Positions 23,916 to 31,729 are shown, counted from the stretch's first letter. The stretch is DNA of 64,000 nt from Neobacillus bataviensis (GCF_019969725.1 NZ_JAHXYW010000003.1:248001-312000), one strand, 5' to 3'. Notes: generated by a model from the letters alone, not told the origin. A program made the numbers and translations.

Positions 23916-24595
23916 TTATTCTTTTGCTGCTTCGTTTACTCTTTCCTTGAAATCATCATAGGTATTCCCTTCAAATTTTACACCATTAATAAAAATGGTG
24001 GGGGTACTAGTAATACTTAAATTATTAGCAGCGTTCATATCTTTTTCCCATGCCTCTTTTGTTTGCCCATTATTATAAGAGCTGACCACTTTTTTCACTT
24101 CTGCATCAGAGGCAATTTCACCCAATATTTCCTTTAGGAAAGATTCTGTATAAATATCCATTTGCTCTGCTTTAGAATCATCTGGTTGTTTTTTATATAA
24201 TAGCTCATGGAGCTGCCAAAACTTTTCGTTTCCTAACTCTTTAAATACTGCTTCCGCAAATTTTGCAGACCGAGTAGAATCAACATTGATAAACGAATAA
24301 TTCATAAAATAAAACGAAGCCTTCCCAGTATCGATAAAATCCTTTTGGATATTCGGAAGAAGCGAATCATTAAAATTTTTACAATAGGGACATTTGTAAT
24401 CACCAAATTCAACTATCTTAACAGGAGCAGACGTTTCCCCTAAAACTGGCTGTCCTTCGTAGTCCATTGCTTCTTGTTTTGCTGTATTTGATAAAAATAT
24501 TAAACCGAAGAGACATACAGCTATTAAACCAATCACTCTGAAAATAAATTTTGATTGTTTTTTCGATTGTATTGTTTTTTTGTTACTGAAGCCAT
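23916..24595 (-). CDS. DsbA/BdbD-like thiol-disulfide oxidoreductase with N-terminal frameshift
   Basis: The protein has a DsbA-type thioredoxin fold: CPYC active site in FGDYKCPYCKNF and the cis-Pro loop SITSTPTIFING. BdbD-like enzymes oxidise or reduce cysteines outside the membrane. An open frame runs from a GTG at 24536, but that start has no ribosome site. A proper start (ATG at 24593-24595, AGAGGG before it) encodes MASVTKKQYNRKK and joins the frame only if the A6 run at 24558-24563 has one more base. The gene is therefore frameshifted, or the run length varies or is misread. It lies downstream of doxX under BlaI-type operators. Confidence 0.82.
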
Positions 24596-24644
24596 CTATT
24601 TTCCCTCTTTCTTAGTTTTGTAATCACTCAAAGAATTCAACATT

Positions 24645-25049
24645 TTATTGTTGATTTTTAGCAAACAATTTTGAATCTAGAGAAAGAGTAGAATTAGAAT
24701 TCAGGAATAAAAAGACTGCCATAACTGCAAAAGCAAGATCTAATTCATAACCGGCACCTTGTCCATTTCCCATAAAACCTGCTGCTAATTTTACTTTTAG
24801 AATAGCCCCCATCATGATAAATAAAAAGAGCGCTGCTATGTATCGAGTACCAAATCCGATTATTAACAACAGTCCGCCAATTAATTCAATAATCGCTACT
24901 GCGTATGCCACAAAGCCTGGTATTCCAATACTGTCAAACCAGCCGACCGTATTGCTTATACCACTTTGAAACTTTGAAACACCATGAATAAAGAATGACA
25001 ATCCTAAAAATACTCTCAAAATAAATACCCCAACATCTGTTTTTTTCAA
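24645..25049 (-). CDS. DoxX family membrane protein under BlaI-type control
   Basis: This 134-residue four-helix DoxX protein has FLGLSFFIHGVSKFQSG, WFDSIGIPGF and GNGQGAGYELDLAF. It differs from MhqP (7027) and matches the degenerate copy at 28076-28474. It is the first gene of a pair with the DsbA-like oxidoreductase, suggesting a shared role in extracytoplasmic redox or thiol chemistry. This pairing recalls DoxX proteins that work with thiol oxidoreductases elsewhere, but its function is not proven. Two palindromic operators lie between the start and the promoter. Confidence 0.87.
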   Translation of the reverse strand: MKKTDVGVFILRVFLGLSFFIHGVSKFQSGISNTVGWFDSIGIPGFVAYAVAIIELIGGLLLIIGFGTRYIAALFLFIMMGAILKVKLAAGFMGNGQGAGYELDLAFAVMAVFLFLNSNSTLSLDSKLFAKNQQ

Positions 25050-25095
25050 TTTTGCTGCTCCTTTCTTTTACATCTTTTTTTAGAAAGCTCACTAA

Positions 25096-25114
25096 ACACT
25101 ACAATTTGTAGTGT
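25096..25114. promoter_or_regulatory. BlaI-type operator, proximal to doxX
   Basis: ACACTACAATTTGTAGTGT is a perfect 19-bp palindrome with a central T. It is the TACxxxTGTA type bound by BlaI/MecI repressors and lies 47 bases before the doxX start. Confidence 0.78.
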
Positions 25115-25159
25115 AAGTTAAAAGAGTATTTCCTTTTAAAAGAAAATAACTTCCTCGAC

Positions 25160-25198
25160 ACACTACTCATTGTAGTGCAAATAGTGATTATTGGTCAA
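25160..25198 (-). promoter_or_regulatory. doxX promoter with second BlaI-type operator over the -10 box
   Basis: On the minus strand TTGACC (25193-25198) and TACAAT (25169-25174) are 18 bp apart. The operator ACACTACTCATTGTAGTGC (25160-25178) covers the -10 box. Confidence 0.75.
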
Positions 25199-25273
25199 GA
25201 ATTATTAATCATTAAAAGTTAGTTTGTAACCCATTTAAATTAAGAAAGGATTGGATTTGGCTCCAACCCTTTC

Positions 25274-26131
25274 TTATGCAATAACTAAGATAAATAAGAT
25301 TAATATAAAAACATTTAACGAAATAATAATCGAACCAGTGTCAACTTTAACAGGGATGGTTTGTTGAGGATCAATCAGTTGTTTAAGCCTGTAATCGACT
25401 GTTTCATCGGCAAACTGGACAAGAGATGTAGTTGGATTTGAATTAAAGTTCAATTTCTTCTTGATTAACTTTAATAGCGCACTTCCCAAACCAAGTTCAG
25501 AACCCATTCGATTAATCGCAAATTCATCTGCAGCCAGTTCAATTAAAATCCTATAATTCTGATACGACCATTTTGTAAGAGGGATATACCACATCACTTC
25601 AGAAATGATTTGTAAAATAAATATTTTTATACCATCAAAATATTTCTGGTGTGAAGTTTCGTGATATATTACTGCTTCTAATTCCTTCGAGTCTAACATT
25701 TCGATTAATGTATTGGAAAGCACTATTATTGGTTTACAAAAACCAAAAGTAAATGCCAATAACTCATTATTTTCAATAACGACAATGTCTTCATTTATTC
25801 TATTAAACATTTTATTCAAATGTTTAGATTTATCATTATTAATATGTTGTAGCAATTTTTTACGAAATGACCTTAAAATAATGATCTGATTAACAACCTT
25901 TTTACCAATAATGATTACGGAATAAAAAATGTAGAAGTTTACTATAAGCACAATTGCATAATAGGCAAAGGTTCCTCTTTCAAATAAACTTACGCAAAAA
26001 TTAAAAATATTAAACAGCTCGATAGGCCCAAATAGGATATTTATCAAGTACATAACCATTTGGACATTCAAAATGATGGCAAAGAAAAGGGCTAATCCTA
26101 ATACCGCAATTGATTTATGTTTCCAGGCCAT
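25274..26131 (-). CDS. BlaR1-like M56 membrane metallopeptidase
   Basis: This 285-residue protein has about four membrane helices around a cytoplasmic zinc-protease core. HETSH (near residue 155) is the HExxH motif and ELAADEFAI supplies the third ligand region. It is an M56 (BlaR1/MecR1) protease without the extracellular penicillin-binding sensor domain. M56 proteases cleave BlaI-type repressors on signal. It follows the BlaI gene by one base, a classic pair. The signal here is unknown; nothing suggests a beta-lactamase nearby. Confidence 0.88.
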   Translation of the reverse strand: MAWKHKSIAVLGLALFFAIILNVQMVMYLINILFGPIELFNIFNFCVSLFERGTFAYYAIVLIVNFYIFYSVIIIGKKVVNQIIILRSFRKKLLQHINNDKSKHLNKMFNRINEDIVVIENNELLAFTFGFCKPIIVLSNTLIEMLDSKELEAVIYHETSHQKYFDGIKIFILQIISEVMWYIPLTKWSYQNYRILIELAADEFAINRMGSELGLGSALLKLIKKKLNFNSNPTTSLVQFADETVDYRLKQLIDPQQTIPVKVDTGSIIISLNVFILILFILVIA

Positions 26132-26132
26132 T

Positions 26133-26549
26133 TCATTTTCTGTCCTTTTTTAATTGTTCCAGTTTATACTCGAGTTTTTGCAATAAAAGATCATCAACAT
26201 CTTTTAAGGAATCCAGCATATGATTGACGACTAGTCCCCCAAATTCATCCAAAAGATTTTCCGTTAACTTCTTTGATTGGTGGTTAATAAAATCTTCTTT
26301 GGATTTTAAAGGTTTAAAGAGAGACGTTCTTCTCTCTAATCTTTTCGTAAGGATGTTTTTATCAACAAGACGATTCATTACCGTCATAACTGTATTAAAA
26401 TTTATAGGCTTCTCGTTTTCTAATTGATGCTGGACTTCTTTTATACTCATCTCATTGCCGTTCCAAAGAATGTTCATGATCTTGGCCTCGAGTGGACCGA
26501 AAAAGCGATTTAGTCCTTCTTGGTCAAAACGAAAATTATTAATTGTCAT
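26133..26549 (-). CDS. BlaI/MecI/CopY family transcriptional repressor
   Basis: This 138-residue winged-helix repressor reads LEAKIMNILWNGNEMSIKEV, then INFNTVMTVMNRLVDKNILT (recognition helix). It has a C-terminal dimerisation region where M56 proteases cut. There are no CopY cysteines. It overlies an operon with the BlaR1-like gene, and operators of one type occur at 26565, 25160 and 25096. It therefore very likely represses both itself and the doxX-dsbA pair. Confidence 0.9.
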   Translation of the reverse strand: MTINNFRFDQEGLNRFFGPLEAKIMNILWNGNEMSIKEVQHQLENEKPINFNTVMTVMNRLVDKNILTKRLERRTSLFKPLKSKEDFINHQSKKLTENLLDEFGGLVVNHMLDSLKDVDDLLLQKLEYKLEQLKKDRK

Positions 26550-26564
26550 AAAAAAACCACCCTT

Positions 26565-26602
26565 CCATTACAAATTGTAGTGTAATAGTTATTATTTTTC
26601 AA
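26565..26602 (-). promoter_or_regulatory. blaI-like promoter with overlapping operator
   Basis: On the minus strand TTGAAA (26597-26602) and TACAAT (26574-26579) are 17 bp apart. The -10 box lies in the dyad CCATTACAAATTGTAGTGT (26565-26583), a one-sided match to the doxX operators. Confidence 0.72.
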
Positions 26603-26654
26603 TCCGATTTTATGTCTACTAAAGTTCAATACACCCAATATTGCAACTGCAACG

Positions 26655-26682
26655 CAAAAAAGCCAACAGTTAACTGTTGACT
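26655..26682 (-). terminator. Orphan terminator hairpin with perfect palindrome
   Basis: CAACAGTTAACTGTTG (26664-26679) is a 16-bp palindrome. On the minus strand it is extended to AG.CAACAG...CTGTTGGCTTTTTT, a terminator shape. No minus-strand gene lies upstream of it, so it may belong to a lost gene. Confidence 0.55.
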
Positions 26683-26861
26683 CTCGTAAAAAAATAATCT
26701 CTAAAAATAATATGTTGGTATAATAATCAAATGAAATTTTATTAACTCATTTACTCAAAATTTTTTAAAAAAAGATTTTTGTCCTCAGTCACTAGTCCAT
26801 TCTTGTCCAAAATCCCTGCATAAACTGTTAAGTGAGATTGGTTGGACAAGGAGGTGATAAA

Positions 26862-27350
26862 TTGGAAAGAAATAATTTCAATAATGAAATGGGAGCAAGT
26901 TCAGTATGGCGTCCGGCACAAAGAAATAGTAACCGTAATTCTGTTGCAGGCATCAGTACTTCAACATGCCAACGATTAGCCGATATTATTGGAGGTATAG
27001 TCATCGCGTCAACGCCAGCATGTGTGGTTCAGCGCCTTCGTAATATAAATGCTACGATTTTAGGGCGCCGCACTCAATCCCCATTAGCCCTGCCATTTGC
27101 TCTATCCTTTGAAAACAATGTAAGAGGAAGAACCCTTAACCTTGGGGAAACTGTACTCCTTCAAAGAGAAGCTAATGCTTTGATGGATGCATTACAAAGA
27201 AGAGGCCTTATCGTTACTGCTTTCCATAACCACTGGCTTTTTGAAGAACCGCGGTTAATGTATATGCATTGGGAGAACGTTGGAGATCCGTTTGAGTTCG
27301 CCATAAATAGTTTTGAAGCTGCAAAAGAGGCAGGTTTTTTTCGAAAATAA
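26862..27350 (+). CDS. DUF1259 (LppY/LpqO-like) protein, short paralogue
   Basis: The protein is 162 residues. The domain begins at STSTCQRLADIIGG and ends with VTAFHNHWLFEEPRLMYMHW, the conserved HNH-type histidine motif of DUF1259. A central segment (ILGRRTQSPLALPFALSFE) is shared with the next gene. Function is unknown in this family. No signal peptide is visible. The start is TTG at 26862 with AAGGAGGTGATAAA directly before it, mirroring the paralogue's AAGGAGGTGATTTTA-ATG. Confidence 0.85.
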   Translation: MERNNFNNEMGASSVWRPAQRNSNRNSVAGISTSTCQRLADIIGGIVIASTPACVVQRLRNINATILGRRTQSPLALPFALSFENNVRGRTLNLGETVLLQREANALMDALQRRGLIVTAFHNHWLFEEPRLMYMHWENVGDPFEFAINSFEAAKEAGFFRK

Positions 27351-27384
27351 TGGCTCATTAGACTAGGACAAGGAGGTGATTTTA

Positions 27385-28020
27385 ATGGAAAGAAGAGACG
27401 TTTTTGAAAATTGGTTCAGATCTTTTAATAGTGATACTGATATAAGCTCTTTTGATAGAAATCAGATGGAATCAGAAATGGAATTAGAAATGGAATCAAG
27501 CCCCAGAATGACTGGGCATCATTCAAATAGAAGCGTTAGCAATCAGATGGATATGGAAATTGAATCTAGTTCAAACCTTACAGGGCATCACTCAAGCAAA
27601 AGAATGACAAGTACTTCTCGTGGTGATGTTAGGAATATAAGTGCTTCAACCTGCCAACGATTGGCCAATATTATCGGCGGAGAGGTTATTTCAGCAGCAC
27701 CTGTGTGTACTGTAATGCGCCTGCGAAATATTAAAGCAACGATTTTAGGTCGCCGCACGCGTTCCCCACTTGCACTTCCGTTTATGTTATCCTTTGAAAA
27801 TAATGGTCTAAATCTTGGTGAATCGGTTATTCTCCAAAGAGAACTTAATCGATTTATTGCAGCATTACGGAAAAGAGGCCTTATCGTAACAGCCTTTCAT
27901 AACCATTGGCTGTTTGAAAATCCACGTTTAATGTATATTCATTGGGAGAATGTTGGCATGTCTGCGGAAGATTTTGCTAGAAATAGCATTGCTGCTGCAA
28001 GAGAAGCAGGTCTGTTCTAA
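27385..28020 (+). CDS. DUF1259 (LppY/LpqO-like) protein, paralogue with repeat insert
   Basis: This 211-residue protein's DUF1259 domain (residues 85-211) is clearly related to the preceding gene (STCQRLANIIGG, VTAFHNHWLFENPRLMYIHW). The N-terminal 80 residues are extra. They contain a twofold repeat: EMESSPRMTGHHSNR and MEIESSSNLTGHHSSKR, each preceded by acidic Met/Glu runs. The two genes share their ribosome-site sequence and are 34 bases apart, so they form a tandem duplication transcribed together. The His-His pairs of the repeat could bind metal; this is inference. Confidence 0.85.
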   Translation: MERRDVFENWFRSFNSDTDISSFDRNQMESEMELEMESSPRMTGHHSNRSVSNQMDMEIESSSNLTGHHSSKRMTSTSRGDVRNISASTCQRLANIIGGEVISAAPVCTVMRLRNIKATILGRRTRSPLALPFMLSFENNGLNLGESVILQRELNRFIAALRKRGLIVTAFHNHWLFENPRLMYIHWENVGMSAEDFARNSIAAAREAGLF

Positions 28021-28075
28021 GAGAAAGCCATTTGTGAAAATTTAAAAATCACAAATGGCTTTTATTGTTTTTTTC

Positions 28076-28474
28076 CTATGCAGCTTTTCTTATTTCATTT
28101 GAATCCTTTTTAGAAAATAATTGATCGATTGATAATAACTTACTGCCGCTGATTACTAGAAAAACTGCCATTGCCAAAAACCCTAAATCTAATTCATATC
28201 CTGCCATTTGACCATTTCCTAATAATCCAACAGAAAGTTTTACTTTTAGTATTGCCCCAATCATTAATAAAGAAAATAAAGCAGAAACAATTCTTGTTCC
28301 CAATCCAATAATTAAAGCGATGCCCCCATTCATTAATATGAAATAAAGTTCCCTATTAGAAAACCATATAAGAAGATGAAATTCAATTAAAATGTCCAAA
28401 TTATTTTTAAGCTTCACTATTAAATAGACTCGTAATATATATATAAATATTTTGACTAAAATGGTTATCTTCAC
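28076..28474 (-). pseudogene. Degenerate DoxX family gene
   Basis: The C-terminal 80 residues (IALIIGLGTRIVSALFSLLM, GNGQMAGYELDLGFLAMAVF) are a good match to the DoxX protein at 24645-25049. The N-terminal half is not: only ILRVYLIV and LLIWFSN remain recognisable, and the GHG/GVSKF and proline motifs are absent. The frame is open but the start is a GTG with a weak ribosome site. It is likely a decaying duplicate. Confidence 0.6.
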
Positions 28475-28533
28475 CTACTTCTTCCCCATCAATTATTCAT
28501 AAGATAAATAAACGAAATAAGGGAGAATAACAT

Positions 28534-30123
28534 ATGGCTTCGAATCAATCAAAATTAACTTTTGATTATGTTGTTGTCGGGACAGGGCCTGCTGGTGCAG
28601 TGATTGCTAAGACACTTACGGATGATAAAAAAACTTCTGTTTTAGTAATAGAAGCAGGAGAAAATAATGATCGCGATAAACCTATTAGAGATTCCAGGTT
28701 TGCTCCGGAACTAGAAGAGGAATTTTTTCCGCAGTATTTTTGGCAAGGAGAAGGAGTACCGCAAGAAAATGTGGATGATCTAACTTTTGAATGGACAACC
28801 GGCCGACTTTCTGGCGGAGGGTCTTCCATTAATGGGGAACAGTATGTCAGACCTACTCCTTCTGTTTTAAGAAAATGGGAAAAGCTTTTAGGTTCATTGT
28901 GGTCACCTGAAGAAGCAATTCATAGCTTTAACCAGCTGGAAGATTATCATGGAAAAACGAAAAATCCTGAAATTCATGGCTATAATGGCCGTTTAAATAT
29001 CAGGCAAGCCCCTTCTAAACCGCCAAGCGTTACAAAAAAATTGGTTTCAGCAATCGAAAATGCCACTGGTTTTCCTAAAATACTTGATTATAATGACCCC
29101 AGGACTCCTCTTGGTCCATTTTACCGCTGGCAACTATATCAAAAAACAAATGGAGAGCGTGAAAGTGCATCAACGGCATTTTTATCTTCAGACATTATGA
29201 CTCCTGATGGAATCGGAGTAAACGGACGAAAATTAAGGGTTTTTTATAAATCAACGGCCCTTCGTATTCTTTTCGAAGGAAAAAAGGCAGTTGGAATTGA
29301 ATTTCTCAAAGAGGGGCAAAAGGTACAAGCATTTGCCCGCAAACAAGTGATTATCTCTGCAGGAATCAACAGTGCCCAGCTACTGATGCTATCCGGAATC
29401 GGCCCTTCCAGAGATTTAAAACAGGCCGGCATACCAATTGTTTTTGAAAATCCCAATGTAGGTCAATTTTTAACGAATCATACGTTAAACACAGCTACGT
29501 TTTCCATGAATCAAGAGGATCTTCCTGAGTTTCAAAATGATCCGTTTGCCCTCTATACAGGCGGAGCCTTTTTACCTTCCCCACTTTCAAGGAACAAACG
29601 CCTCAGGGGTGTCCAACTAATTGGAATTGTGGCAGAAGGGCAATTAAATATTGCGATTCTATTTCTGATGCCGAAAAGCCGCGGTTCCATTAAAATACAG
29701 AATAATGATCCTTTGAAAATTGTCCTTGCTGATGAAGGATTCCTTGAAAACAAAGATGATCTAAATGCTATCAAAGCGATTTATAGGACTTATATAAAAA
29801 ATATTGCAGAAAAGCTTTCGAAAATTGATTCAACATACCAACTAATAAATCCAACACTGGAAACCATTAACGATGATGAACAACTTGAAAACTTCATTAA
29901 AGAAAATTTCGGTCATAATCACCATCAACAAAGCTCACTAAGAATGGCACCAATTAATATGGGCGGTGTAGTAGATCGTTTTGGCCGAGTACATGGAGTC
30001 AATAATTTAATTGTTGCGGATGCCCAAACTATACCCTTTACTGTGGATGGCAACACATCTGCTTCAGCCTTCCTAATTGGATATACCATTGCTAAAGAAA
30101 TATTAAAAGGAAATCTTGATTGA
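28534..30123 (+). CDS. GMC family oxidoreductase
   Basis: This 529-residue flavoenzyme starts with the FAD-binding Rossmann motif VVVGTGPAGAVIAKTL and VLVIEAGEN. GRLSGGGSSINGEQYVRPTP is the GMC signature 1, and SAGINSAQLLMLSGIGP is signature 2. The C-terminal NHHQQSSLRMAPINMGG and DAQTIPFTVDGNTSASAFL hold the active-site His/Asn region. GMC enzymes oxidise alcohols or sugars; the substrate is not evident. There is no Tat or Sec signal. It is monocistronic, ending in a strong terminator shared with hesB. Confidence 0.92.
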   Translation: MASNQSKLTFDYVVVGTGPAGAVIAKTLTDDKKTSVLVIEAGENNDRDKPIRDSRFAPELEEEFFPQYFWQGEGVPQENVDDLTFEWTTGRLSGGGSSINGEQYVRPTPSVLRKWEKLLGSLWSPEEAIHSFNQLEDYHGKTKNPEIHGYNGRLNIRQAPSKPPSVTKKLVSAIENATGFPKILDYNDPRTPLGPFYRWQLYQKTNGERESASTAFLSSDIMTPDGIGVNGRKLRVFYKSTALRILFEGKKAVGIEFLKEGQKVQAFARKQVIISAGINSAQLLMLSGIGPSRDLKQAGIPIVFENPNVGQFLTNHTLNTATFSMNQEDLPEFQNDPFALYTGGAFLPSPLSRNKRLRGVQLIGIVAEGQLNIAILFLMPKSRGSIKIQNNDPLKIVLADEGFLENKDDLNAIKAIYRTYIKNIAEKLSKIDSTYQLINPTLETINDDEQLENFIKENFGHNHHQQSSLRMAPINMGGVVDRFGRVHGVNNLIVADAQTIPFTVDGNTSASAFLIGYTIAKEILKGNLD

Positions 30124-30142
30124 ATAAACGATTCAACCACAA

Positions 30143-30187
30143 AAAAATGAGTGTCAAATTTATAAACAATTTTGACACTCATTTTTT
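30143..30187. terminator. Bidirectional terminator between GMC and hesB-like genes
   Basis: AAAAATGAGTGTCAAA and TTTGACACTCATTTTT pair with A- and T-tracts at both ends, serving both convergent genes. Confidence 0.85.
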
Positions 30188-30207
30188 GAATGGATAATCG
30201 TTACTAA

Positions 30208-30495
30208 TTAAACCCGAAGCACTTTAAATTGCCCGCCTCCGAATACGGAGGTAATATAGTCAATTTTAGCATTATCAAAATAGACCTTGTCCCTTTCATT
30301 GACTAAAAAATGAATTCCATCTTGTTCTGTGATTTCATCATTACCTAAAGCTGACTCCTCCAGAGTCAGACGAAGCTGTGGCCCCCCTCAGCCAATTCCC
30401 ATGGCTAAGCGGATAAGCGGCTTTTTTCCTTCGTCAATAACATCTTGAACTTCATTTGTAATTTTTACGATCGCAGCATGTGTAATTTTAACCAT
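30208..30495 (-). CDS. HesB/IscA-like protein with in-frame TGA at the conserved Cys: candidate selenoprotein
   Basis: The 96-codon frame starts at an ATG after GGGAGG and reads MVKITHAAIVKITNEVQ ... IRLAMGIG, TGA, GGPQLRLTLEES ... FGGGQFKVLRV, stop. The TGA (30388-30390, codon 36) sits where HesB/IscA proteins have a cysteine before GGP. The HesB-related family TIGR01911 is known to contain selenocysteine members at exactly this position. A perfect 7-bp hairpin follows (30351-30369) at bacterial-SECIS distance. Such proteins are related to iron-sulfur assembly factors. It lies 84 bases after cstR, probably in one transcript. The alternative is a nonsense mutation; the intact frame on both sides argues against old decay. 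Confidence 0.75.
30351..30369 (-). promoter_or_regulatory. Candidate bacterial SECIS hairpin
   Basis: On the minus strand CTGACTC-TGGAG-GAGTCAG is a perfect 7-bp stem with a 5-base loop starting UGG. The loop begins 25 bases after the TGA codon, within the 16-37 range described for bacterial SECIS elements, and has G in its first two positions as required for SelB binding. Confidence 0.65.
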
Positions 30496-30579
30496 GATTG
30501 TTCCTCCCTATTTCTTATAAAACATCGGTTAATTCTATTGGCACCGACTATCCGTAACATTTCCTATATAAAGAATTGA

Positions 30580-30843
30580 TTATCGACTTTTAACTAAAAG
30601 GTTTACGGCTTCTTTCACTAAATCTTCAGCACTCTTTCCATCAGACTCTTCAGCTTTTCGAACACATTCGACTAAATTTGAACTAACGATTACACCAATT
30701 GTTCGGTCAATCGCTGTTCTAGCTGCAGATAATTGAGTAATAACCTCTTTACAGTCCTTATCTTCTTCCATTAATCGTAAAATTCCTCTTAATTGCCCTT
30801 CAATCCGTTTTACTCTATTTTTAACCTTATCATTGTAATACAT
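30580..30843 (-). CDS. cstR: CstR-type persulfide-sensing repressor (CsoR family)
   Basis: This 87-residue all-helical repressor of the CsoR/RcnR family (VKRIEGQLRGILRLMEE) has C31 and C60 in DKDCKEV and NLVECVRK, the same positions as the two reactive cysteines of S. aureus CstR. The histidine that CsoR uses for copper, next to the second cysteine, is absent. CstR forms di-, tri- or tetrasulfide bridges with sulfane sulfur and releases DNA. Its own promoter holds the operator ATACCCTAAAGGGTAT, and matching sites occur 8-9 kb away in front of the TusA/DsrE/rhodanese operon. Confidence 0.9.
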   Translation of the reverse strand: MYYNDKVKNRVKRIEGQLRGILRLMEEDKDCKEVITQLSAARTAIDRTIGVIVSSNLVECVRKAEESDGKSAEDLVKEAVNLLVKSR

Positions 30844-30906
30844 AGTAATTGCCTCCAGCTCCTGTTCCTTAATATTTTAAAATAAGGAACAACATTGACA
30901 TACTTT

Positions 30907-30935
30907 ATAATATACCCTAAAGGGTATATTGTCAA
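30907..30935 (-). promoter_or_regulatory. cstR promoter with operator in the spacer
   Basis: On the minus strand TTGACA (30930-30935) and TATTAT (30907-30912) are 17 bp apart, with the perfect palindrome ATACCCTAAAGGGTAT (30912-30927) filling the spacer. This fits autorepression. Confidence 0.82.
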
Positions 30936-31047
30936 ACAACCCTAAAAATGTTCTCATCCTAAAAGACTTTTGCAGTATTATGTATAAACTTTCTTGCCTG
31001 TAACACATTATGTATAGAATTGAATCAAATTTGAAAGGAGTCTTACT

Positions 31048-31314
31048 ATGCAGAATAATCAAGTACCTATTCCCAATCCACCGCCTGCAATCACCACAAA
31101 AGATCTATCTTATATAAAGGATGCTTTATCCTGGGAGCTTTTAGCTTTTAAGAAATTTCATTTTTTAGCACAGAATGCAACCAATCCACAATTTAAGCAA
31201 GCGCTGGATAAAGCCGGACAAATGCATCAAAATCATTATCAACGTTTACTAACTCATCTACAGGTCGATAACAATTCGATATTAGCCAGCCTGCCTAAAA
31301 CGCAGCAACAGTAA
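31048..31314 (+). CDS. Small spore coat-type protein
   Basis: This 88-residue protein has a Pro/Gln-rich N-terminus followed by two helices of ferritin-like or CotF-like composition (TTKDLSYIKDALSWELLAFK, KQALDKAGQMHQNHYQRLL). It resembles the small partner proteins found beside CotF/YhcQ-type coat proteins. AAAGGAG precedes the ATG. The next gene, 35 bases on, is a CotF-family protein, so both are probably expressed during sporulation. No clear sporulation promoter could be assigned. Confidence 0.7.
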   Translation: MQNNQVPIPNPPPAITTKDLSYIKDALSWELLAFKKFHFLAQNATNPQFKQALDKAGQMHQNHYQRLLTHLQVDNNSILASLPKTQQQ

Positions 31315-31349
31315 TGGTATCCGAATTAATAACTATGGAGGTTCAGTGA

Positions 31350-31724
31350 ATGCAAAATCAACAAATGCCAAATCAACAAATGCAAAGTCAGCAGTCGCAA
31401 AACCCAAATCAAATTGCCAACCCGCAAACCGGACAATTACCGAAAGTAAAAGGCCCTGAGATGAACGACCGTGACTTCGTTAATGATGGACTCAGCACTT
31501 GCAAGTATTTAACGGACAGCTTAAACACTGCTGTACGTGAAGCTAGCCACGAGAAGCTGCATGCTGATTTACTTCAAATTCTGAACGAAACGCACCAAAG
31601 CTGTCGGGAGCTGTATTTATTAATGTTTCAAAATGGCTGGTATAAGCTTGAAGCAGAAGAGCAGCAAAAAGTTGATCAAGCTTATCAGCAATTCAGCAGT
31701 TACTCTTCACAATTTCCATATTAA
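31350..31724 (+). CDS. CotF/YhcQ family spore coat protein
   Basis: This 124-residue protein has a Gln/Asn-rich N-terminus of about 35 residues (degenerate NQQMP/SQQSQ repeats) and then the CotF domain: MNDRDFVNDGLSTCKYLTDS, HADLLQILNETHQSCRELYL and GWYKLEAEEQQKVDQAYQQF. CotF proteins are deposited in the spore coat. The two cysteines might cross-link. A terminator follows directly. Confidence 0.88.
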   Translation: MQNQQMPNQQMQSQQSQNPNQIANPQTGQLPKVKGPEMNDRDFVNDGLSTCKYLTDSLNTAVREASHEKLHADLLQILNETHQSCRELYLLMFQNGWYKLEAEEQQKVDQAYQQFSSYSSQFPY

Positions 31725-31729
31725 GTCGC

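Noticed and set aside
25274..26549. Beta-lactam resistance sensor-repressor system
   Set aside because: The M56 protein has no penicillin-binding sensor domain, and no beta-lactamase or PBP2a gene is nearby. The operators point to doxX-dsbA.
30580..30843. Copper-responsive CsoR
   Set aside because: The Cys-His-Cys copper set is incomplete: there is no histidine by the second cysteine, and the regulon is sulfur carriers rather than copper pumps.
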